Of a DNA stretch of 64,000 nucleotides, positions 47,024 through 56,521 are shown piece by piece. How positions within the stretch are numbered: the stretch's first letter is position 1; each line of letters opens with the position of its first letter. The position numbers were made by a program, and so were the translations under genes. A model generated the notes under the pieces. That model was not told the origin of the DNA and searched no databases. It was given only the letters and a program-made list of their open reading frames with translations. The stretch is from Hyalella azteca (taxonomy: Eukaryota; Arthropoda; Malacostraca; Amphipoda; Hyalellidae), in NCBI RefSeq assembly GCF_000764305.2, contig NW_025931820.1, positions 95,467 through 159,466 of the forward strand. The letters are read 5' to 3'.

Positions 47024-47199
47024 TTAACAATATTGACCAGGGACGATCGCATATGAACAGGGAGCATATCTTTATATCTAAAGAAAGAACAGATTTCGAA
47101 ATTGTTTACCAGCACAATATGAAGATTGACGAGTTATGATGGAAAAAGTAAAAATTTTACCTCGCTCTGGATTTTCCCGGTTAGTGAGTATAAAGTTGG

Positions 47200-47349
47200 A
47201 AGATACAAGTATCAATACGCGAAAGACGCGGGGTAAAACCCGGGGGTGGCCCCCCATTTTTTACTACAACAGCAAAGATACAAGTATCAATACGCGAAAG
47301 ACGCGGGGTAAAACCCGGGGGTGGCCCCCCATTTTTTACTATAACAGCA
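47200..47349. repeat. 75-bp tandem doublet with a GC-rich core
   Basis: Two near-identical units from AAGATACAAGTATCAATACG to CATTTTTTACTA(C/T)AACAGC, with GGGGTAAAACCCGGGGGTGG and CCCCCC between. Differences are one or two bases, so the duplication is recent. It lies inside the proposed Penelope-like remnant. Confidence 0.93.
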
Positions 47350-47649
47350 ACAAGACTTTTAATTCTCTTGACATAGCTTCGGACGCATGGCCTAAGTATG
47401 GAAAAGAACAATAAATAACGTTCCTACTATCGCGCACGGTAGCAACCTCACTGTATCGCTTCGACAAGTTTTTGATTTGGGTAAAGCCCATTGGGTTTGA
47501 AGCCCATTCAACTTGAATCGGAATTATTAAAAACCAAAAACTTTGCTTTTAAATTTTTAGCTAATTTGCGGTTTTCGCAAAGAAGTGGCATCAATTCTTT
47601 AAACTTTTTACACCAAAATATGCCACTTCAATTTTTTTCAAATTTTAAG

Positions 47650-47912
47650 TCATGTTTTATAAAAGCATGACTCGGTAATGCGAACAGTCCATAGCGCTAG
47701 CATGCAGCACCATGACTTGCATATTATTCGATACCCTCTCAGAAGTGATAAAAGAAGCTCCTCGCTTCTATTTATAAGGCGCTCTAAAGCCTCGCCTTCA
47801 TCCAAACTTCCTGGAATTTCAATCATGGAACAAACTGCTCGCCACAATGCAATAATAATATTCATTTTTCCAGCTGTGATGGCCGGCAACTCTATCGAGT
47901 TGAAAATGGATT
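47650..47912 (-). CDS. Exon-like open frame, unknown product
   Basis: Minus-strand frame of about 87 codons from an acceptor-like TTTCATCGATATAG (just above 47912) to TGA at 47650-47652. It reads ESIFNSIELPAITAGKMNII, then IEIPGSLDEGEALERLINRS and EELLLSLLRGY, an acidic, helical-looking composition less AT-driven than most frames here. A plus-strand frame (47678-48010) overlaps it. No family is recognised. It begins right after the Penelope-like remnant, and could be host exon, element sequence or chance. Confidence 0.25.
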
Positions 47913-50541
47913 CTATATCGATGAAATTTTATAGGCGTTTCAATGAGGTACGAAATGTAGTAAGTGAAATTAATTGGAATGCGTCATTTTTCTACGTTGT
48001 AGCTACTTAATGTGAGCGGAAATTTAAATGCTTAAAATTAAGAATCGAGATTAATGATAGACATTCAATCTCACGTATAACTATGGATTCATTTTAATAG
48101 ATTTAGATCAGATAATAGAGCGAGAGAATACAATTGCCAGTCCTTGGACTTTAAATATTTAACATCAGACTTTATCTTGTCTAGCTAAGTCGAGATAAAC
48201 TGCCATCTGACCTCTCTTTTCAAAATTGTTTCAAAATAAAATATTTGAGCGTTATATCACTGACGTTATGTACGCTTGAAAAATTTCATAGTACTCTAAA
48301 GCATAAACTTGGGTTTTTTAGCTTCATTGGTTTTTTAAAATTAACACATCGGTGTACTCGTTTTTGTCATTTACCCACTCAGTAAAATAAATGTAAAGAT
48401 CAAGCGAATTCTTCAGTTTACTTCAGCTGCAAACCTCACACAATGATTCAGTTGAGAAAAATAAATAGCAGTGATTCCGTGAAAAATACACTGCCCGTGC
48501 GTCGACGGCAAAATATTTTCGTGCGCTGCTATGTTGTGTTGAAGCAACAAATGTCAGTATCAATGATACGAAGCGCTGCATTAGAGCGACCTCCGTCGAG
48601 CAGCAGTGACTAATTTTTCGAGGAAACTAACCGAATTTTTCGTGTGTGCCAACGACGGGAAATGCTTTGAATGTGATCAATGCAATTGTCGGGGCAAGCA
48701 CGTTTGAAAATACTTCGCTAGTTGAATACTTTGAAAACAATGCGGTTGACATGTTTAGATTTTCAATTTTATTTTTTCAACATGGAACCAATTTTAATTA
48801 TTAATAATCGCAAGCGATGTGCATTTACTCCTAATAATTTCAGGGGAACTTCAAGATTTATTCTAAAACTCGTGATTCAGTTTTTAAATTGAACGTGAAC
48901 TGTGAACATAAATCAGATAATTTCTCTATCTCGAGCACAGTGAAGTGTTAACCCTTGTCAGATAAGGCTTTCTCTCAGTGTTACAGTTGGCGCGATCGCT
49001 CTCTTTAGTTGGCGTAATAGACGAAGATAAGAGCGTTTTATGGGTCCATTACACGCCTTGCGAGATGCGTTAGGCTTAAACGAGTCTTCAAGTGCCTTGA
49101 AAAACGTACATTGAAGAAATCAAACGTAACCGTCAATGTGGCAACAACTGGGCAACGTCAAGCAACTCGTCTTCAAGGGAATTTTGAACCAGTGATTTCA
49201 GGCAGGGTTATTTGATCCAACAAGGAAAGATGAGACCCATAATTCTGAAAATTTAATAACATCGAAGGAAAAAATCAACCATCTATAAAGACGAAGTTAA
49301 ACTATTTGTGATGAATTTAGGCTCACAGAATTATAATTTAAAAACTTTAAAAATAATTCTCCTTTGTTTTTGAGTGTTAAGCACAACTGGTCAGCCTTTA
49401 GATAATCCACATTCTGGACCTCCGGAAAGCCGCAATAAAACAGATAGAAGGCACGATAAAGACCGCAGTAAAAAATTCCAAAACAGAGCTGAAAAACTCT
49501 CACTATCTGCAGCGAGATGTTCAGTGTAATTTGTATTTAATGAAGCGATTGCGCACTCTGTCACCTGGTAAGCTATTACGTCTATTTTGATTACTGCACA
49601 ATTAGGTAAATTATATACACGCTTAAAATTTCTCTGCATGGGAGAGAATTTAGCACATTACTCGAAACATGAATTTTTTATGAACTATATCACATGTGAA
49701 TAGTCAATATATAAAGAGATGCAGTGCTGTAAATTTGAAATGTCAATCGTTAAATTTTGGCTAGAAATTGAGAACCGTCATCGTTAATTAAATAACGTCA
49801 TGAATAACGTCGATGAAGTCGATTAAACCTTGAAAATATATCGAAGCAAAAGCAAATGTAACGGTAAGAGTATTCAGGGTGATGTCTGTTCCGCGCCGCT
49901 CATGTCACAGCCACCAACCCTTTATTTTATCATTACAGTAATTTACGTAATCTTCTACTTGATTTTCCTAAATAAATATTATTTATGGGTTATTTACTTC
50001 TCTTAGTTCATAACAAAATACTCTTCACGCTCCTAAGTCTTTTATTCATCGTATATTTATGGCTCATATGCCCTTTTTCTTCACAAGTTTCATCATCCTG
50101 TTTTTTCCATTCCAACCCTCCACTCCGACTATAGGTCAGCCCCTTTCTGTTTCTCTAATCATGCACACCTTATGTCCAAAAATGAATAAATCTGATGTCA
50201 GCAGTCACGTTTCCAAGCGTCGGCTCAGCCACGCAGCATCTCTTCATGACTTTTGCAGCGATTATACACGTGAATTCAATGGCCTGAAGAAGGAATAACG
50301 TTATGGATTAGTTCTTAAAAACCGGGAAAAGTTCTCGAGCTACGAATTATTTAGATATCTCAATTTTTTAAGAAACTATTAGTTGAAGAAAAATTAGTTT
50401 ACGATAAGTGCATCTCAGGAAGTAATTTATCCTTCACAGCAATGCAGAAAGTGATCCATCATTCATAGCAATGCAGTAAGTAATTCAATATCATTGTGAT
50501 GCTTTATATAAGCTATTCAACATATCAATGCGGTCCTTGAA
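47913..50541. other. Non-coding stretch
   Basis: AT-rich; a GC-richer patch at 48950-49070 contains several GATA/TTATC words. Frames at 49297-49639 and 50059-50298 are of chance length. Confidence 0.5.
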
Positions 50542-50544
50542 TCA

Positions 50545-50751
50545 GCCTAGATTTCGTCTCGAGTTTTTCCAAACATTTGATGCAATTTTCGGTACATTTT
50601 GGAAGGGGAAAATGGTATCGTTTGGGTTCAAGAACACCACATTTTCACACAAATTTCGAGCATATCTTCCGTTCATGGCAGCGTGATACAAAAGCCCAAG
50701 ACGTGTACTCCAATATCCGCGTCTCGATACCATCAGGGTCTTTTGGTGCTT
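50545..50751 (-). pseudogene. Tc1/mariner-like transposase fragment
   Basis: The minus-strand frame reads KHQKTLMVSRRGYWSTRLGL, then LYHAAMNGRYARNLCENVVF, NPNDTIF and PFQNVPKIASNVWKN. It follows the block between the first and second catalytic Asp of Tc1-type transposases: KHGGGSxMVWGxxSxxGxGxL, then xxMNxxxYxxxLxxNV, then FQQDNxPKHxSxxVxxW. The second catalytic Asp is missing because FQQDN has become FQN, His is changed to Ile, and the frame stops shortly after, with no SPDLNPIE block. A short, inactive remnant; terminal inverted repeats were not found. Pattern recognition only, but three blocks occur in the right order and spacing. Confidence 0.5.
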
Positions 50752-51460
50752 TCATAATACAGGAATAAATAACAACACATGCGTAAGAACTATTTGAAAG
50801 TCTGTATAAACTTGGCTAAGGCAACGAGTTTAATTTTATCATCCGGACAATTGTGATGAAAAGTGTTGGATTAGTTGTAAACCGAAAGATACCTGTTACT
50901 TAATTAAGTTAATGTGCTTAATTTGATATTTTACTTATTTCTTGTTAACCGCAGTGTACGAAGAAAAATTATTTCACATTATTCATTTCAATAGATGAGA
51001 ATTTATTTTATTTATGGTAATTCAAGTCTTGTGGACGGAAATTTTAATTTCCTGCCGATTGCAACACATTTAGCTGAAGCACATTTTCTAAAGCCTTATC
51101 CTACATTGTAACGTTTTTAAACACAGAAGATGGAGCGAAAATGGAAGTTTGCCTGGTATCGTAATTTTGCTGAAATTTACATTCAAACGTGGACCGAAGA
51201 ATCCGCTAGAATTGTTCAAAAGATACGCAGGTAGCAGGACCAGATAGCAGCTTCACGAGACCTGCCAAGAGGTGAGGAAAACAAGAGGCTGAGGCGTCCA
51301 TTCGGCGCGCAAGCTCATTAGGCAAAACGCGACTAATATGATGCAATTAAGCGAAGAGGAAGGCAACCAGCCAACCCTGACCGCAGGGGAGATTTATAGG
51401 CGTAATTTCCTCTCGAGGGCGGCCAAAAATAAGAGGTGAACCTTGTATTCGGGCACCAAT
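50752..51460. other. Upstream non-coding stretch
   Basis: AT-rich to about 51200, then GC-richer (51220-51430), leading into the promoter candidate at 51467. It includes GGCCAAAAATAAGAGG (about 51420-51435), close to a MEF2/SRF-type A/T-rich box. Confidence 0.45.
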
Positions 51461-51466
51461 CGTGCG

Positions 51467-51520
51467 TATATATAGTTGAATCGCCGGAGCTGAAGCATCT
51501 GCACAGCGCAGTTTTTAGTG
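51467..51520 (+). promoter_or_regulatory. TATA-type promoter candidate
   Basis: TATATATAG at 51467-51475 follows a GC-rich, CCAAT-containing flank (GGGCACCAATCGTGCG). Initiator-like GCATCT (A at 51497, about 30 bases on) and GCGCAGTTT (A at 51510) are possible starts. The following 130 bases are GC-richer and lack an ATG, resembling a 5' leader. The first ATG frame of interest (51776, MSAELGIVKFENL) stops after 13 codons. Confidence 0.35.
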
Positions 51521-52143
51521 ACTGAAGTTTCTTTGTCGGCGCGTACGACGAACAGAGCCGCTGTGCTTCTGGTCGGACAAATTATTGAGACAGTGTGTAG
51601 TGCGTAGACATTAGAATAATACTGAGAATTCTTATGTTAAGACTTCGTGGACCATTAATTTATCACTGTAGCGGAACTCGATTCAGAACGTTAGTCAATC
51701 TGTTTCTTTTTGTTCTAACTCTATTTTTAGATAACAATCGTTTTTCGTTTTGTCCTCTCATTTTATAGAAGTAATGAGTGCCGAACTTGGCATTGTTAAA
51801 TTTGAAAATCTTTAGATTGCAATATATTTCGTCGAAAAGATGGCAGTAGCCGCGTTGCTGAAATGTCCTCCATTATAATTGTTTTAAGTGCTGTAGTGGT
51901 GAACTGAGTTTTATTGTTTATAAGTTAAAACCAGAGTACTTATTTTAGTTGATGTCAACTGCAGAATGTTTATGCATGATAAACTAGGGTGATGAATTGT
52001 AAATTAACATAGAGTAAATGTTAATTACGTAAATTAACATTAACATCGAGAAATAACGCCATGCAAGAGTTATTATGATTTGGAGCTTTTTGGTCGCGAT
52101 TAAGTTCTCCTGTAAGGAATTCGAAGGCAGTCATGCAATTCCC
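51521..52143. other. Non-coding stretch
   Basis: AT-rich after a short GC-richer start; no exon recognised. Confidence 0.5.
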
Positions 52144-52298
52144 TTTTTAGCGCATTTTCTCATTTATGGAAAAATGCACTATTGTGCTCGCCATGTCCGT
52201 CTGTCTGTCTGTCCGTCCGTCCGTGACCTCAAGTTTTCGTCGAAGAGAAAATGCGCTCTCTGTCACTCACTGCAGTTAGTGCTGAGTTATATTTTTTA
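52144..52298 (+). mobile_element. Microsatellite-core dispersed element, copy D
   Basis: TTTTTAGCGCATTTTCTCAT, AATGCACTATTGTGCTCGCC, five or six CTGT/CCGT units, GACCTCAAGTTTTCGTCGA, GAGAAAATGCGCT, TGTCACTCACTGCAGTTAGT and a TATATTTTTT end. It closely resembles copies A and C apart from core length. Confidence 0.8.
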
Positions 52299-55200
52299 CT
52301 TTCTTCTGCATCGATCATGAAAGCCCTAATATCGATACTCGCATACATAGCAGATTTTGATTAATTCTGTTCTCATTTTCGACAGTTTCTGTTTCATATT
52401 ATGCGAAACAACTACGATTGAGGACTTATTAATCAGCATCGGTGCAGAAGCACATCACTTACATCGATTAGAGGTTCCACAGATAATATATTCATAAAAA
52501 AATGGAACAATGCTTTTTGGAGAAACAAGCCAATGTCTGGAAATGAAGAAAATCCGCACAGTTGACAGGTAGAGTTTCAAATATAGTGGCATATCGCATT
52601 CTGGCTTTATCAAATACCGTTAACTGCACATATGTATCCTTCGCATGTCCAGAAAGTCACCAACATGAGTGAAAAAATTGCTGCAGAAATATTATGTCAT
52701 GTGACATGATTTCTTATGCCACAATCGAACTTTATCTGCTCTGAGGAAATGTATTGGCATTTACCATTGAAGAAACAATCTCGTTGAAAGAAACGCTTCT
52801 TTTGTTTAAGATGTTAAGATGCCGAAGCATAAATCAAAATGATTTAAACGATGGATTTAGTTCCATTAACGAGATTTGCTTGTCTCAGGCCATGGGATTA
52901 AGATAATCCAGCAAAAAACGAGACTCTGGATCGCTGGTGCCGTACTAGAGTCCATGAATGCCGTCCACCTTGAGTTCAGCTGGGCGCGACTCAATCTTGT
53001 GTATTGACAATAAAAAAAAACGTTCTATCAGAAAATTTGAGTACAAAGATTCCAGTACATTAAACTATATATACCGTAATGCTGTAAAAAAAGTGTGTAT
53101 CATGTATTAAGAAATTTTTAGTAAAAAATAAGTTGCCAACTGAAGTCCGAAAAATTCAAACGAACAGCAATGTTGAAGTAACATGTGATTTTCATAGAAC
53201 CATTAAAACATCTGAACTCCATTCTAAATTCGTTCAATAAATTACCGAAATGTGATAACATAGATATGGAATAACATACTGATGTAATAATAATGATCTG
53301 TTAAGAGACAAATATTACAATTTGATAGTAAAATTCATTGCGTTCATTTCAACGCAATTCGGAGGCGCATCCGTTAGGCACAAACAGAGCAAAATTGATC
53401 CCATTGCCCGTAGCTCTCGTGCGCACGACAGTCATTGCACTTATTACGTCGGATTCCAATTTCTCGTTAGCCTTGGATTGGGCTTTGAGCCTCATAAATC
53501 CGCTGACTTGGTGACAGTTAAAAGTATTATCTTGCAATCACAGTCTAATTAATTGCAGCGTCCCCTCGTATATGGATTTGATAAGTAGGAAACTGGTGAA
53601 AAAATATGTATAATATATTGTATAATGAGATGGGCGTGATCTGATATCGTTCTCTTGGTTGTGGTAGCGGAATAAGCTCGGTAAGATCTGTCTTCTATTA
53701 AATTGATGACAGCCATATTATATATATCAGGAGACCATGCATAGAATGGAATTAATACTATTCACGTCAAGGATTCGAATCAAAATATGAGGTGTACACA
53801 CGCTCATTGAATTGAATATTGAGTAATTAAACTAAAAAAATGATAGGATAATATTTAGTTGTAATATTAACATCTTCTAATAATTTTAAATGGACTTCTT
53901 GCGTTCAATGTTAAACTCATGCCGCAGGAAACCATTCACTGCGGGAAGTAAACGTAAAGCAGACATAATTGACAGCTTCTTCTAAGCAATGAATAAGTAA
54001 GTTTCTTTATAGAAGTCAGTATCTGAAGCCAGTATCTGCAACTCACATTGCCTATCTCCTGAATATCACTCAAGGCACCACATTTGGTCGCTTCACATGG
54101 CACGCCCTAAGCCATCTTTGCAAGACGGTCCTCTGCAGATCCATTATTCAATAGGAGACCTACGGGTTTAGGGCGGAGGTCCATCACATAGGGATGTATT
54201 TTTGACGCTTTATCTGATACCTTTGACAAGGCAAATACAAATATCAAGCGCTGCTATGGTGCCCGTAATAAATTGCCTTCGCTTTAAAAGGGGGCAACGC
54301 TGGCTGTTGTCCTCAAGTGCTTTTAGTTTTAGGATAATGAAGGCGTGAATGCAATTTTGGTGTTTATGGTGGACTAGGGAGGGTTACTGCCTTGGCTTAG
54401 TGACCTATTGGTAAATTGAATCTTTTGGTTTAGCAAAGCAAACAAGCGAATAAATTTTGCATTATGTTGATCGTACCTCAAGCAATAGTTGCGATGACGG
54501 AAATGATTTTTTTATTATTCCTGTGCAAACTTGAATTGTCATATCATATTTTTTACAGAAAGAGTCAGCGAAAAACATGTGATTATTAGGAACAAGATTA
54601 GGATTGAGGGACCGCTGGCTACTTCATTGTGATGCATTTCGGGATAGCACGATAATTTACATTTATTATCTGCAGTCAGTGTAAGATAAGTGCCATTTGA
54701 AAGCAGTTTTCTCGCTCCTAACTTACCATTATTAATGGAATTATAGGCACTTAACGATGCAATTTCTATGCTTAGCAAGGTAATTAATAAGTTCTATTAC
54801 CGGCCACAACGCTTGACGAGGGTAGGATCCTGCCATGCGCATAATGGATGTAATTTGGTTGAGGAGCGTGCGATGAACATCCTGCCTCTGAGCTCGTCGG
54901 TCTTGCAAATTATGCTGGAATAAGCATTAATTTGTCATAGTTTTATTCGACGCATACATGATGCGGCTTACAACACGATATTAGAACGCAAATAAAAACC
55001 AGGAGTTTAAATTTGAATTAATACATTGAAAAATTTATCTTTCGATAGATCATAAGTTAGTTCAAATGTGTGAAGGAATTTTTCTATACCACGATATGAA
55101 CGAATCATTAGATTTAATTAACATTAAATACAGTTTCGTTTGATACCATAGATAGAAAGATTAAAAAAATATTTTTGAAGTAAATTTTCAAATTACTTAG

Positions 55201-55560
55201 AATCAGTCTTTGATCTATGTAATATTTTAATTACCAATTAATGAAGTCAGGGGCAAATATAGATCAACATGAGGCGGTAATTCCTTCCTGTTTCCGTCAA
55301 TACATTCGCAGCAGCAGCAGCTGCCTATATGATCGCCCCAACCCAACATGATTGCCTGTCCCAGCAATCAATTGTATTGAGGTAGCCCCACACGGACAGT
55401 TTAGCAAAACAAATCGCCACGAGATAATCGCTAAGATAACACACACACAACAGGGGCGGTGAGTCCGGGATCACGCTGCTCCTGGGCAAAGGCTATACAA
55501 TAAGTCGAAGTATTCCCTCACATGATAGCTCCTATGGGCCCGCTCTGGAAGGCCGGCTTT
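52299..55560. other. Non-coding stretch
   Basis: 3.2 kb with no supportable gene. 54100-54330 is GC-richer, with TTATCTGATACCTTTGACA combining GATA-like and TCF-like words; a regulatory role is possible but unsupported. 55250-55560 becomes GC-richer towards the promoter candidate at 55567. Confidence 0.45.
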
Positions 55561-55566
55561 TACTCA

Positions 55567-55677
55567 TATATAGACAACCGCTGACAAATCGCAGTAGGTT
55601 CACAACATGAAGTTATTCATGGTTGGTGTGCAGAATATTTTGGAATGCATTATTACGAAACTGAGTTTCGATATCAG
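55567..55677 (+). promoter_or_regulatory. Promoter plus short first-exon candidate
   Basis: TATATAG (55567-55573), initiator-like ATCGCAGTAGG (A at 55593), and an ATG at 55607 (CACAACATGAAG) in tight metazoan spacing. The frame begins MKLFMVGVQNILECIITKLS and meets a donor-like ATCAG|GTATTG at 55677/55678. Arthropod cuticle-type secreted genes often have such tiny MK(L/F)-type first exons; an earlier splice right after MKLFM (ATG|GTTGGT) would fit that style. No matching second exon was found, so the product is unknown. Confidence 0.33.
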
Positions 55678-56246
55678 GTATTGAAGGGTAATTTTGTATT
55701 GTAGTTTCCTTTAGGCTTGTATTGCAAAGTAAAGTCTTTAATTTATGCTGTTTAATTTATGCTTTTATCAAAACTGTAAATAAGAAAATGAATGAGTTTT
55801 TTTATATATATCATACCGGCAAAAAATTCCAAACAATCCTGATGCTAAGTCATGCTCTATAGTCGGAGCGTCTCTTACAGCGCTGCACGTTTTCATCTTT
55901 GCTCCATTTTATAAAACTTCCCCTTGAAATCCCTTTGTTTCCGCAGAGAATTCCAGTGAAGTTGGCTCTGAGCTTTAAAGTGCTCGTTAATTTGAGATGT
56001 TTAGTGGCCTCCTTGGTGGCATTACCTCGTAAGCGATAATATTAATAGGAAAATACTACAAGCAAAAATTAGCGGCGCTTGGAAAAGAGAGTCGTAACGT
56101 TGGATAATATTCGTGCACTCGAGGGCATACGAGGGCGCGAACACGTGTTTACAGCGCGCTTCATTGGCTGCCTGCGCCGCCGACAGATGTTCTTTATGTT
56201 CATGCAGACGCCGTAACGAAACGCGTCGTCCTATTGATGTAATATT
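55678..56246. other. Non-coding stretch
   Basis: AT-rich until about 56080, then GC-richer. A GTTTACAG acceptor-like string near 56150 precedes an open but unrecognised short frame. Nothing secure. Confidence 0.45.
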
Positions 56247-56457
56247 GATAACGAATTTTAGTCCGTACGGTCAACCTTTCGAGGCAAGTTAAGGAATGCA
56301 AGTTCGTAGGCCAGCTTTACACGACAGGATAACGAAGGTTGGTCCATACGGCCAGCCTTACACACTCATCCGACAGGATAACGAATGCGGGTCCGTATGG
56401 TTAGCCTCATTCGGCAGGATAACGAATGGTGGTCCGTATGACCAGCCTTGAAAGACG
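56247..56457. repeat. 36-49-bp degenerate tandem repeat, about 5 copies
   Basis: The units share AGGATAACGAA, a GGTCCGTA(T/C)GG block and CCAGCCTT. Unit length varies (36-49). It lies immediately upstream of the TATA box at 56477. Confidence 0.85.
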
Positions 56458-56476
56458 GAGCTCAGGCAAATGTCAA

Positions 56477-56521
56477 TATATAAGCGCTGCAGTGAAACTG
56501 TGACGGCAGACTCGTCACAGT
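56477..56521 (+). promoter_or_regulatory. TATA-type promoter candidate
   Basis: TATATAAG at 56477-56484 in a GC-richer context, with an initiator-like TCACAGT at 56515-56521 about 40 bases on, slightly far, or an earlier start near 56508. The preceding 36-49-bp repeats would form its proximal upstream region. No coding first exon is seen on the plus strand. Confidence 0.3.

Larger units (their letters stand above)
46543..47604 (-). mobile_element. Decayed Penelope-like retroelement
   Basis: Evidence, in minus-strand order: a terminal motif at 47546-47604 (shared with 35951-36008), a GC-rich 75-bp doublet (47200-47349), a GIY-YIG endonuclease fragment (47023-46844), an AT-rich tail, a hammerhead-like core (46621-46596) and an end at 46583-46543 that matches the palindrome arms. 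Penelope-like elements combine a telomerase-related RT with a C-terminal GIY-YIG nuclease, are bounded by complex, often inverted or tandem pLTRs, and commonly carry hammerhead ribozymes in those ends. The RT domain is not visible, so the copy is internally deleted or too decayed to read. Confidence 0.6.
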
